From: Veillonella sp. KGMB01456
Lineage (GTDB): Bacteria; Bacillota; Negativicutes; Veillonellales; Veillonellaceae
DNA: 40,813 nt
Direction of reading: 5' to 3'
NCBI RefSeq assembly: GCF_023051165.1
Contig: NZ_JALKIG010000018.1
Location: 1-40,813, forward strand
The notes under the pieces were generated by a model that searched no databases, was not told where the DNA came from, and saw nothing but the letters and a program-made list of their open reading frames with translations. A program made the translations under genes and the position numbers. Positions 1 to 7,045 of the stretch are shown one piece after another; the first letter of the stretch is position 1; every line of letters starts with the position of its first letter.

Positions 1-5
1 ACCGA

Positions 6-28
6 CCCCCAGTTTAACTGGGGGTTTT
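6..28 (+). terminator. Hairpin with T-run at the left edge
   Basis: Arms 6-14 and 16-24 pair perfectly over nine bases and are followed by TTTT, so this could end a plus-strand gene lying left of the window. It would then face the minus-strand T-box at 53-381. Alternatively it is just a hairpin inside the T-box-controlled transcript. The edge prevents a decision. Confidence 0.5.
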
Positions 29-52
29 GTCATGCCTATTCGGCGTACAATA

Positions 53-381
53 AAAAAAGCCCTTGGTCACATTTGTGACCAAGGGCGATATATCGCGGTT
101 CCACCTTGTTTCATTTGACTGTGCGCACAATCAAACCTTTGCTGTACTATTAAACACATATTCTCCGGAGCATTTCACTCCTATCTGTTTAATTCTATAC
201 AGATTCGCTATAACGGGCGACCCCCGAATAAGACTCCCCTATATCGCTATAGCTTTGCCTTAATAACTCCGAGATGCACTTCCATACACTTCATAAGACC
301 CGCTCTCACCGTCCGGGCTCGCTGCACATACAATAGTATATGTACTTTTCTCTTCCTCGTCCTGATTTCTATTCAAATCAT
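53..381 (-). promoter_or_regulatory. T-box leader, probable Cys (UGC) specifier
   Basis: Read on the minus strand this has the T-box hallmarks. The T-box sequence AAGGTGGAACCGCG is at 94-107. A 12-bp terminator stem followed by seven Ts is at 53-88. An AGTA motif and a long Stem I lie near 270-345. Aligning the specifier loop with the two other T-boxes of this window places TGC (276-278) in the codon position: GAAG-TGC-ATC-TCGGAG here, against GAAA-CTC-GCC-TCGGAG in front of leuA. The regulated gene would then be for cysteine supply or cysteinyl-tRNA synthesis, but it lies beyond the left edge. The T-box class is certain; the specifier is inference. Confidence 0.88.
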
Positions 382-387
382 AAACCT

Positions 388-416
388 ACTATAACACTAT
401 GAATTAATACTGTCAA
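388..416 (-). promoter_or_regulatory. Sigma-70 promoter of the Cys T-box
   Basis: On the minus strand TTGACA (411-416) is separated by 17 bases from TATAGT (388-393). This near-consensus promoter would start transcription close to 381, at the 5' end of the T-box leader. Confidence 0.8.
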
Positions 417-642
417 CAGCGAAATTAAACTTTTTGATTTTCATCAATTTATTATTGACGAATCTTTGACTCTCTGTTGCATGTACTTTATTTTACTACA
501 ACTGTACATTTTTTGCCAGTCCTATTGTATTTTATTATTCATTTTACGCTGATTTCGAACAATTTCATCAAACTTCTTTCAATTTTTGCAATTATTATCA
601 ATGCATTACCAAAATAAGCTGCAAAGAAAAAAACTGTCAAAG
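417..642. other. AT-rich intergenic stretch
   Basis: No ORF with a ribosome binding site, RNA motif or strong repeat was seen here. It separates the terminator of the candidate RNA at 643-939 from the promoter of the Cys T-box. Confidence 0.6.
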
Positions 643-939
643 AAAAAACAGCCTATTTTCATAGACTGCTTTCTGTTATACATATATAAATTTTTGCTCG
701 GTATAACCTAATCTAATGGGTATCCGCGTCCCTAATCGCAATCCCGATAAGACACGAGGCCTGCAATTACCGGTCATAGACTTAGCTACTGTCCATCACT
801 CTTCACAGGTCTCAGTCTTACCTGTACTGTCATCTATGCAGTATATTCGAATCTATACTGTCTGTCCAACTCCTCGAAATAACCTATACCTTTAATCTAT
901 CCCTGCCGGTTCGACAGAAAGCTGACAGCCTTGAATACT
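643..939 (-). ncRNA. Candidate structured non-coding RNA (~295 nt)
   Basis: The minus strand has an extended -10 (TGT-TATAAT, 946-951) and, about 290 bases on, an intrinsic terminator (CAGTCTAT/ATAGGCTG stem at 649-668, then six Ts at 643-648). The RNA between has no good ORF but many nested stems. CTGTCG/CGGCAG forms near the 5' end. GGTATA/TATACC encloses CGAGG/CCTCG, which encloses a CAGTATA/TATACTG hairpin and CAUAGA/UCUAUG with an ACAGGT/ACCTGT hairpin. ATCG/CGAT forms near the 3' side. The hallmark motifs of RNase P RNA, tmRNA, SRP RNA, T-boxes and common riboswitches were looked for and not found. It may be a stand-alone sRNA or an unassigned class. Confidence 0.6.
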
Positions 940-945
940 AGGTAT

Positions 946-951
946 ATTATA
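946..951 (-). promoter_or_regulatory. Extended -10 promoter of the candidate RNA
   Basis: The minus strand reads TGT-TATAAT, an extended -10 with a perfect hexamer. No good -35 is visible at 16-18 bases upstream. Confidence 0.6.
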
Positions 952-1050
952 ACAAACCTTTTGAATATAAGGAATATTTAAAATGAATTTTCGACATAAA
1001 TATCCGTATCGATTATGCATAATTATCGTCAAAAAAACCGGCTATATAAC

Positions 1051-1077
1051 TTAAAGTCATTTTCTAATTGACTTTAA
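1051..1077. repeat. 9-bp perfect inverted repeat
   Basis: TTAAAGTCA (1051-1059) and TGACTTTAA (1069-1077) are perfect arms around a nine-base centre. It lies between the terminator at 1081-1114 and the promoter of the candidate RNA. It could be an operator or a weak hairpin. No T-run follows on either strand. Confidence 0.4.
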
Positions 1078-1080
1078 TGT

Positions 1081-1114
1081 AAAAAAATACCTTCCCGCTG
1101 TACTTGCGGGAAGG
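1081..1114 (-). terminator. Intrinsic terminator downstream of the secreted-protein gene
   Basis: On the minus strand CCTTCCCGC pairs with GCGGGAAGG (1090-1098 with 1106-1114) around a seven-base loop, and seven Ts follow (1081-1087). It is the first terminator after the CDS ending at 1323, which implies a roughly 200-base 3' UTR. Confidence 0.8.
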
Positions 1115-1144
1115 CATTTGCATATATGATTATATGCCGGTAAA

Positions 1145-1270
1145 AATTAAGTATTCATTTTACTGTGTTAAGTGTGTGTTTAATGTGTGTGTTATTTATG
1201 TTGTGTTATTTGTGTGTTGTGTTGTTTTGTATTGTGTGTATTTAAGTGTTGTGTTTGTGTTTAGGTATTT
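1145..1270. repeat. GT-rich low-complexity tract
   Basis: About 125 bases consist almost entirely of T, G and A in short TGTGTT-like runs on the plus strand, so the minus-strand transcript would be A/C-only and unstructured. It lies in the predicted 3' UTR of the secreted-protein gene. A 61-codon plus-strand ORF across it is a by-product of the composition and is not called. Confidence 0.6.
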
Positions 1271-1322
1271 ATGGAGTATTACCTATTAATGAGGGAGTTG
1301 GTTCTTCAGGGAAAAAACGTGC

Positions 1323-1787
1323 TTATGCGTTAAGAAGTACCCCGATTTGAACAGCTGTACCGGAATTTTGAGGAACCGGTTTCTTGTCATCTTTAGGTGG
1401 CAACGGTTTTTTATCTTCCGGTTTTACCGGTGGTTTTTCAGCGCCCGGTTTGCGATTATTGTAGTCGTTAGCCAAAGCTACTTTGCGTTTTTCCTTGGTT
1501 TCCGGTGTTACTTTGCTTGCTGCTTTATCTTTTTTAACAGTTTCTTTTTCAGGGGCTTTAGGTGCTACCTGAGGATTCTGCTGATTCTGATCTTTTTTAT
1601 CGTTTTGGTTAATCTGTTTGTTGTCTTTATTAGGCTGATTTTGTTTGTTCTGCTCTTCTTGCTGCCATACAGCCGGTTTATTGTTGTTAATGTCTTGTAA
1701 GCTCTGAGCACTTACCAAAGTGCCGAAAGAGTTAGCCCAAAGAGTAACCGCCGCGACAGGTACCATTAATACATATTTGCGTTTCAT
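1323..1787 (-). CDS. Small secreted Asn/Gln/Lys/Pro-rich protein
   Basis: A 154-residue protein of unknown function. The ATG at 1787 is chosen because TAGGAGGT sits just upstream; an in-frame extension to 1817 would lie in front of that site. Residues 1-28 form a classical signal peptide (MKRKY, a hydrophobic core, then an A-Q-S cleavage-like site), so export is likely. Residues ~38-75 are dominated by Asn, Gln, Lys and Asp. The C-terminal half is Lys/Pro-rich, with repeated PPVKPEDKKP-like and KPLPPKDDKKP-like stretches. No folded domain or LPxTG anchor is visible. In a diderm this may be periplasmic or envelope-associated. It is monocistronic, with a TATAAT just upstream of the ribosome binding site. 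Confidence 0.75.
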   Translation of the reverse strand: MKRKYVLMVPVAAVTLWANSFGTLVSAQSLQDINNNKPAVWQQEEQNKQNQPNKDNKQINQNDKKDQNQQNPQVAPKAPEKETVKKDKAASKVTPETKEKRKVALANDYNNRKPGAEKPPVKPEDKKPLPPKDDKKPVPQNSGTAVQIGVLLNA

Positions 1788-1879
1788 AACTATACCTCCT
1801 AGTACAAAATTATACAATTTTCTTACTGTCTCATAAATGCTCGCGCATCACTTGAACAGCGCCATATACAAATCTAATC

Positions 1880-1898
1880 TGTTAACTTACGTTTAACA
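1880..1898. repeat. Inverted repeat TGTTAA-N7-TTAACA
   Basis: Perfect six-base arms with a seven-base centre lie about 95 bases upstream of the start of the secreted-protein gene. This is a possible operator; no binding protein can be assigned from sequence. Confidence 0.35.
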
Positions 1899-1973
1899 TA
1901 TGTACATCTTACCTAGATTTTATGAGGTATATATGAAAATTTCGATGAGCTTTCCGTAAAGTTTTTCATGATT

Positions 1974-1995
1974 GTTCATCTATCGTTCATCTATA
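1974..1995. repeat. 11-bp tandem direct repeat
   Basis: GTTCATCTATC (1974-1984) is followed immediately by GTTCATCTATA (1985-1995). An 11-bp period matches the spacing typical of OmpR/PhoB-type regulator boxes. It lies about 190 bases upstream of the secreted-protein gene. No regulator is identifiable. Confidence 0.4.
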
Positions 1996-2039
1996 TTTTT
2001 ATTCCAAAAGCAAGTATAATTATTCCTATTTATAAACAG

Positions 2040-2225
2040 AAAAATGCCGTTGCCCTTAGGGAGGAGGCAACGGCAAGTTGTTCGTACATATTTGTACTCA
2101 CGATTAGGTATAGGTATTTATAGGTTTAACAAGTGGACTCACTCGCAATAACTTCCGGGATAAAGAAGTTAGTTGAGCTGTAGCGCTCGATTCTGAATAA
2201 TCGTTAACTACTGTTCCCTTGTTAT
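2040..2225 (-). ncRNA. Candidate small RNA or leader element (~185 nt)
   Basis: A strong minus-strand promoter (2232-2260) starts an RNA that ends in a perfect 9-bp terminator stem (GCCGTTGCC/GGCAACGGC, 2046-2054 with 2066-2074) followed by ATTTTTC. Near the 5' end TAACAAG (2218-2224) pairs with CTTGTTA (2127-2133), closing a domain with a TAACTTC/GAAGTTA hairpin inside. There is no ORF. It could be a stand-alone RNA, or a terminating leader for the secreted-protein gene that starts about 250 bases downstream. It lacks the overall rod shape of 6S RNA and was not assigned to a known riboswitch. Confidence 0.6.
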
Positions 2226-2231
2226 GAGCCT

Positions 2232-2260
2232 ATTATAGCATGTAAATCTAATAATTTCAA
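2232..2260 (-). promoter_or_regulatory. Promoter of the candidate small RNA
   Basis: Minus-strand TTGAAA (2255-2260), a 17-base spacer and TATAAT (2232-2237), with TGC just before the -10 (an extended -10). This is among the best promoters in the window. Confidence 0.75.
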
Positions 2261-2375
2261 TATCTAAAATTTATTTTTTTCGATTTAATTTATTTTTCTC
2301 TATATATCCGTCAAAAAACCGCATAAATACTGGGTTTGTATGTTAGCTAATAATTTATTTTTATCTGTAAAGTGA

Positions 2376-2969
2376 CTACAAGCCGGCCTTCAATACATCA
2401 CGAGCCGTTTCATACATGTAATGATACCCCAACTCATTGGGATGCACATCACCGGCATAAAGAATTTCACCGCGATAATCCGCTTCGGCGATGGTTTTAT
2501 AGAAGTCTATATACAACAAGCCTTGTTCCTTACAGTAGGCTTTCAAACGCTCATTATAATCAACGAGTACCGCATCATCGCCATCGGGATCACAGTCAAT
2601 CTGCGGCGCTAAACCAACAACCACATCACAGCCGATTTTTTGAATATGATGAATCGAGCGCATCATTGAAAAATAGCAATCTTCCGCCGTGCGCCCATGC
2701 AAAATATCATTAGTCCCACCCATGATAAACACCGCATCATAGGACGAATCATGGAGAGCGCGCTCCAAATTATTATAAATAGCCTGCAAGGTGGCACCAT
2801 CAACGCCGGCATTAACCATAGTAATTTTTGCACTTTCATTAGTTGCCGTGCTTTTTTCAAAATATGCTTTCAATAATTCAACCCAGCCCTTGCCGTAGGG
2901 CACATCGTAACCGCGCGTCAAACTGTCACCGATAAATAACACCTTTTGCCAACTCTTTGTATTTGCCAT
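2376..2969 (-). CDS. SGNH/GDSL-family hydrolase
   Basis: A 197-residue cytosolic esterase or acylhydrolase of the SGNH fold; no signal peptide is present. The four SGNH blocks are visible. Block I is FIGDSLTRG (residues ~12-20, nucleophile Ser). Block II has Gly in NAGVDGAT. Block III is GGTNDIL (~85-91, Asn). Block V is DVHPNELGY (~174-182), with catalytic Asp and His. The substrate cannot be read from sequence; relatives act on acyl esters or lysophospholipids. It starts 14 bases after the queC stop, so the two form an operon. Expect a GDSL-like hydrolase, not necessarily a lipase. Confidence 0.88.
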   Translation of the reverse strand: MANTKSWQKVLFIGDSLTRGYDVPYGKGWVELLKAYFEKSTATNESAKITMVNAGVDGATLQAIYNNLERALHDSSYDAVFIMGGTNDILHGRTAEDCYFSMMRSIHHIQKIGCDVVVGLAPQIDCDPDGDDAVLVDYNERLKAYCKEQGLLYIDFYKTIAEADYRGEILYAGDVHPNELGYHYMYETARDVLKAGL

Positions 2970-2983
2970 GCCCTTACCGCCTC

Positions 2984-3673
2984 CTATTTCATCAATGGAT
3001 CCGTGGTGCCGTTCAATTCAAAAGCCTTAATGCGATCGATGCAGGTACCGCAAGTGCCGCAAGGCTTGTCGCCACCTTCATAGCAACTCCAGGTAAATTC
3101 ATACGGCACCTTAAGATCCAAGCCAACCTTAACGAGTTGAGCCTTATTTTTAGTAGCAAACGGAGCCTCTACTTGGACTTTATCGTAGGTACCTAAGGCA
3201 ATAGCTTTGGTCATAGCATCAACGAAGGCCTCACTACAATCGGCATAGGCATTACCCGCCGCATCATCGGCATGGGCGCCCAAATAAAGCTGCACCGTAT
3301 CATCAGGGAAAAGGCTCATGCCGAGACTGGCTACGGCGGATAACATCAAACCGTTGCGGAACGGCACATACGTGCTGACCATGCCTTCGCCTTGTTCTTC
3401 AATCTGTTCCGCATAACTCTTATGAATAATCTCATCGGTGGAATTTTGCAATAAGGATGAATTCGAGTATTTTAAAATCTGCGATAAATCCAATTCATAA
3501 TGAGGTACTTCATAATAGGCTGCAATCTTGCGGGCACATTGCAGTTCTTTATCGTGTTTTTGCCCGTAAAAAATGGATACAGCCGCCACATTTTCCTTGC
3601 CAAGGCGATCAATGGCTAAAGCCAAACAGGTGGTGGAGTCTACGCCGCCACTGGATAATACAATTGCTTTCAT
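2984..3673 (-). CDS. queC: 7-cyano-7-deazaguanine synthase
   Basis: QueC converts 7-carboxy-7-deazaguanine to preQ0 with ATP and ammonia in queuosine/deazapurine synthesis. The 229-residue protein has the N-terminal PP-loop SSGGVDSTT (residues ~7-15), a YGQKH motif (~36-40) and the C-terminal zinc cluster with Cys in the C-x8-C-G-x-C-x2-C arrangement (~197-211). Length is normal for the family. The ATG at 3673 is preceded by AAAGGAG. No other queuosine gene (queD, queE, queF) is in the window; the partner gene is an SGNH hydrolase. Confidence 0.95.
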   Translation of the reverse strand: MKAIVLSSGGVDSTTCLALAIDRLGKENVAAVSIFYGQKHDKELQCARKIAAYYEVPHYELDLSQILKYSNSSLLQNSTDEIIHKSYAEQIEEQGEGMVSTYVPFRNGLMLSAVASLGMSLFPDDTVQLYLGAHADDAAGNAYADCSEAFVDAMTKAIALGTYDKVQVEAPFATKNKAQLVKVGLDLKVPYEFTWSCYEGGDKPCGTCGTCIDRIKAFELNGTTDPLMK

Positions 3674-3897
3674 AGTGTCTCCTTTACCAAATAGTATGTA
3701 ATAACAATAAATCTATTGAATAATTTATACTACTTAAATACTTTATACTTCTCAAATACTTTATATCAAAAATTTCATAATCACCCAAAATCTCAGCACA
3801 AAAACTAAATACATCACTCATAATTTATCGTACATCAATAAAAACATTAGTGATATAATAATATTATTCTTTGCTATATTAAAAAAGGAGCATATAT
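3674..3897. promoter_or_regulatory. AT-rich divergent region between queC and the restriction gene
   Basis: About 80% A+T. It includes a 12-bp direct repeat AAATACTTTATA (3736-3747 and 3754-3765). For the plus-strand restriction gene an extended -10 TGA-TATAAT is at 3851-3859, and AAAAAGGAG is at 3882-3890, before the ATG at 3898. No -35 is convincing. The change in composition marks the left boundary of the probably acquired restriction-modification island. Confidence 0.5.
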
Positions 3898-4716
3898 ATG
3901 GAAAATCCAATAAATACAAAAGATCCTATAATTGAACAAATCACCATACAATTAGAGTCTATGAAATACTCATGGAATTTTGCAGGACTAATTAATTTTA
4001 ATAATACTATATATCCTTTTGGCAATGATTCTAAAATAATTGGCCGCATATTCGAAATCACCGCTAGAGAGGCGTTATCAATGGCCGCACAAAAACTTGG
4101 ATATATATTTCAAGAAAATCCTACACAGACGGTATACCCTGATTTTTATTTTGCCATTCCAAATACCGATAAGCTTATTGCCATTGATATAAAAACGACA
4201 TACAGACAATCCTCATCAGCCAGTTTTAAATTTACTGCAGGTAGCTTTACTAGCTATCTTAGAAACGGAACTAAAAATATCGTTGGACATTATGACAATT
4301 ATATTAAACATTATATCATTGGATTTGTCTATGATAGAGAAGAAAGTCCAACTACTCAATGTACTCATTATGAAGATAGAGATTCTATTATTCCCGCTTA
4401 TAAAAATGTAGAATTCTTTGTACAAGAAAAATATAAGATTGCAGGAGAACAGAAAGGAAGTGGAAATACTGACAATATAGGCACTATTTCCGCTAACTCA
4501 ATAGAACCATTTAGATTAGGATATGGTCCATTTTCAGTACTTGGAGAAGAAATATTTGAAGACTATTGGAGACACTACCCTAAATACACAGACACAAAAA
4601 AGTTATATACTAACCTTCCAACATATATAGAATGGAAAAAACAAATTGGTGACCCACATGCGACTCGCATAGAATACTTATACAATACGTGGAGAAATAA
4701 TATCACCCTATATTAA
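3898..4716 (+). CDS. Type II restriction endonuclease, EcoRV family
   Basis: This 272-residue protein can be aligned from memory with EcoRV (about 245 residues) over most of its length. Matching blocks include IYPFGNDSKI (EcoRV IYPLGSDTKV), YPDF with the metal-binding Asp (~82), AIDIKTTY with catalytic Asp ~97 and Lys ~99, SYLRNGTKNIV, and GSGNT (~187-191), which corresponds to EcoRV's base-reading recognition loop. Conservation of that loop supports recognition of GATATC with a blunt cut; this is inference. The gene is far more AT-rich than its surroundings, which suggests horizontal transfer. It converges with the cognate methyltransferase at 4843-5703, across a long inverted repeat. Confidence 0.93.
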   Translation: MENPINTKDPIIEQITIQLESMKYSWNFAGLINFNNTIYPFGNDSKIIGRIFEITAREALSMAAQKLGYIFQENPTQTVYPDFYFAIPNTDKLIAIDIKTTYRQSSSASFKFTAGSFTSYLRNGTKNIVGHYDNYIKHYIIGFVYDREESPTTQCTHYEDRDSIIPAYKNVEFFVQEKYKIAGEQKGSGNTDNIGTISANSIEPFRLGYGPFSVLGEEIFEDYWRHYPKYTDTKKLYTNLPTYIEWKKQIGDPHATRIEYLYNTWRNNITLY

Positions 4717-4735
4717 GCTTCAAATGAAAAAAATA

Positions 4736-4813
4736 AAATCCATAGTGATCCATAGCTAAGTACTAAAATTAACACGCTTAATGCTTAACCGAATAGGTAA
4801 TCACTATGGATTT
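4736..4813. terminator. 14-bp inverted repeat between convergent R and M genes
   Basis: AAATCCATAGTGAT (4736-4749) and its exact complement (4800-4813) flank a 50-base centre. T-rich sequence follows on the plus strand and, as A-rich sequence before the left arm, on the minus strand too. It probably acts as a shared bidirectional terminator that keeps the two convergent transcripts apart. The centre is unusually long for an intrinsic terminator, so a structured antisense overlap is another possibility. Confidence 0.55.
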
Positions 4814-4842
4814 CTTATTTTTATATCTATTTTGAATTATAA

Positions 4843-5703
4843 TCATTCAAAATTATTTACAACTAAGGCTTCAATCATTGGATTTCTATTACTTTCTTTG
4901 GCTCCTATATGGTAAAAGTGTTCTGTAGTTAACAGTTTTCCATGTGACCACAATTTAATGTGTTCATTTTCTCGATATTTATTTTTATACCACATACTAA
5001 AAGCGTATTTAGCAGGTCCATTTTGAGCCAATTTAGATAACAAAACTGCATAGTCTTCACTCCATGCATCATAGTAACCATCATACCTATCAATATATGG
5101 CGGATCTAAATAAGTAAAATCTTTTGGCTTCATCATCGAAAAGGCCTCTTCAAAAGGAATACATAAAAAGTCCCAATCATGATTAACGATTAAGTCTTGT
5201 GCCCACGCAACCTGATTTACTATTTTAGTAATGAGTGCTTTTTTAAACCTTTCTGGCTTTCTTCCAAAAGGAACATTATACTTCCCTTGATTATTAAACC
5301 GTATCATACCGTTAAAATTAGAACGTTGAAGGAATAAAAAATCAAGAGAAGTATGGGTTTTATTAAATCGTTCTCTAACTTCATAATAATAGGAGTTCTT
5401 ATCAGCTGGTGTCGCCATTAGTTTTAAAGTCTCTTCCTCTAAAAATTCACGAACAATAGCCGGTGTAATAATTTTATTCTGTAAATCTTTATAAAATTGT
5501 ATAATATAGGGATTCGTATCACTAAAAATTGCCTTTTTGGGTTGTAAATTAAATCCAACAACCCCTGAACCCATAAACGGCTCAAAATAAGTACCATTAT
5601 CATCCCAATATATAGATGCAGCAATAAAAGGTACCAATTTTGTTTTAATGCCTTGAATTTTAATAGGTGGCACCTTCGTTAATTCGATATGCTTAGGAAA
5701 CAA
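4843..5703 (-). CDS. Adenine-specific DNA methyltransferase, M.EcoRV type
   Basis: This 286-residue protein matches the Dam/M.EcoRV family of N6-adenine methyltransferases. Near the N-terminus PPIKIQGIKTKLVP is almost identical to M.EcoRV. Motif I (AdoMet binding) is EPFMGSGVVGF (~41-51). SNFNGMIRFN (~128-137) and catalytic motif IV DPPY (~200-203) follow, and a C-terminal EHFYHIGAKESNR block matches M.EcoRV. It should protect GATATC. The start is TTG at 5703: AGGAGG lies seven bases upstream and the nearby ATG is out of frame. A weak start codon could limit expression. Composition is AT-rich like the endonuclease. Confidence 0.93.
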   Translation of the reverse strand: MFPKHIELTKVPPIKIQGIKTKLVPFIAASIYWDDNGTYFEPFMGSGVVGFNLQPKKAIFSDTNPYIIQFYKDLQNKIITPAIVREFLEEETLKLMATPADKNSYYYEVRERFNKTHTSLDFLFLQRSNFNGMIRFNNQGKYNVPFGRKPERFKKALITKIVNQVAWAQDLIVNHDWDFLCIPFEEAFSMMKPKDFTYLDPPYIDRYDGYYDAWSEDYAVLLSKLAQNGPAKYAFSMWYKNKYRENEHIKLWSHGKLLTTEHFYHIGAKESNRNPMIEALVVNNFE

Positions 5704-5730
5704 AAATAGACCTCCTCATTTTATAATGCT

Positions 5731-5758
5731 AAAAACACCATGATTATCCATGTGTTTT
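5731..5758 (-). terminator. Hairpin with T-run between hisC and the methyltransferase
   Basis: AAAACAC-ATG and CAT-GGTGTTTT pair imperfectly around GATAAT on the minus strand and are followed by Ts. It is placed to end hisC transcripts about 110 bases past the stop. Because it is also only ~30 bases upstream of the methyltransferase start, an operator role is an alternative. Confidence 0.5.
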
Positions 5759-5867
5759 ATTAAGCATAACATATCGTAAAGTATAAACAAAGTCCTATGT
5801 TACCAAGACAAGTGAAATTATAGAATTAACTCTTTTTCATAAGAGCGAATTCATGTTACTCCACATT

Positions 5868-6962
5868 TTATCTCTCTTCTTTGCAATATACTTTTAACAA
5901 CTCTTGCATTTTTTCACAATCAGCGGCCTGCCCAACCGTAATCCGCAGCCATTCAGGACTGAGTCCGGAGCGCACTTGATAGCCCGTTTTGAGCCATACA
6001 TCGGCAATAGCTTTAGCCTCTTCCGGTGATGCAAATTCTACAAAAATAAAATTGGCTTCACTGTGATAGTAATGGAGTTTTAACTCATCGAGGCAAGCTT
6101 CCCAGCCTTGACGAGCCTTAGCATTGGCTGCCACAACATCCGCAATAAAGGCTTGATCCATAAGGGCTGCCTCCGCCGCCACCTGTGACACGCTGTTGAG
6201 ATTATAAGGCAAGCGAATAGCCTGTACATAATTTACCAATTCCGGACTTAATACTAAATAACCTACCCGATAATTGGCCAGGCCATAGGCTTTTGAAAAC
6301 GTCCGCATCAAGCCCATATTGGTAAATTCTTTTAAAAGCGGTAAAGCACTGGCTGTTTCAGTAGTAGTGACGAACTCAATGTACGCTTCATCAATCAAGA
6401 CCAGCACGTCTTGAGGAACCTTATTCATAAAATCGCGCAACGATGCTAGCGAACAATACGTACCGGTAGGATTATTCGGGTTGCATAGCCATACCAGCTT
6501 CGTCGTCTCATCGATAGCATTTAGCATACCGGCTAAATCAGTAGCACCTGTTACAGCATCACAAGGAACGCCTTTAATGACAGCCCCTTCCAACTGAGCA
6601 TTCAAGGCATATTCTGAAAACGTCGGCGTGCTGATGACTATGGAGTCTTTATCGGTCAAAAAAGCACGACTGAGCATAGTAATCACTTCATCAAGGCCCA
6701 CGCCGATAACAAGTGATGTTTCAGCCACGCCTAAATGATTGGCCAACGCTGTACGCAAAGAACTTGCATTGCCGTCAGGGTATTGGCTGCTGTCATGTTT
6801 AGTTACATAATCGATTACCGCTTCACGAACAGCCGGCGAAGTGCCATAGGGATTTTCATTAGCCGATAAGCGAACAACTCGCTCCACCCCCAAACGCGCC
6901 TTCAACGCTTCCACCGGTTCTTCCGGAACATATGGTTTTAAGTCTTTTATACTCTCTTTCAT
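5868..6962 (-). CDS. hisC: Histidinol-phosphate aminotransferase
   Basis: A fold-type I PLP enzyme converting imidazole-acetol phosphate to histidinol phosphate. The sequence shows LSANENPYG near the N-terminus, WLCNPNNPTGT in the middle, DEAYIEF (PLP-binding Asp/Tyr) and the lysine motif FSKAYGLANYRVGY. At about 364 residues its length is normal. I prefer the ATG at 6962; a GTG two codons upstream (6968) is also possible, because the ribosome binding site (AGAGTGAG) is poor for both. It is the last his gene and is separated from hisE by a terminator, so its expression may be partly uncoupled. Confidence 0.93.
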   Translation of the reverse strand: MKESIKDLKPYVPEEPVEALKARLGVERVVRLSANENPYGTSPAVREAVIDYVTKHDSSQYPDGNASSLRTALANHLGVAETSLVIGVGLDEVITMLSRAFLTDKDSIVISTPTFSEYALNAQLEGAVIKGVPCDAVTGATDLAGMLNAIDETTKLVWLCNPNNPTGTYCSLASLRDFMNKVPQDVLVLIDEAYIEFVTTTETASALPLLKEFTNMGLMRTFSKAYGLANYRVGYLVLSPELVNYVQAIRLPYNLNSVSQVAAEAALMDQAFIADVVAANAKARQGWEACLDELKLHYYHSEANFIFVEFASPEEAKAIADVWLKTGYQVRSGLSPEWLRITVGQAADCEKMQELLKVYCKEER

Positions 6963-7045
6963 ATACACTCACTCTTTCTCTTATCGCTTTATTGATTGCC
7001 CGTCATGCTTTATTAAATCAAGATTTTGCTTGGTTCATGATTTGT

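Noticed and set aside
643-939. RNase P RNA, tmRNA, SRP RNA or 6S RNA
   Set aside because: The signature motifs (for example GAGGAAAGTCC of RNase P, the SRP apical loop, tmRNA ends) are absent and the fold is not a single rod.
1104-1289. 61-codon plus-strand ORF
   Set aside because: It runs through the GT-rich low-complexity tract and a terminator, with Cys/Val/Tyr-only composition and no ribosome binding site.
1347-1700. 117-codon plus-strand ORF opposite the secreted protein
   Set aside because: It is a mirror of Lys/Asn/Gln codons read as Phe/Leu/Val; the minus strand has the signal peptide and the ribosome binding site.
3898-5703. Mobile-element borders around the restriction-modification pair
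   Set aside because: I looked for transposase, integrase, tRNA attachment site or flanking direct repeats and found only AT-rich flanks.
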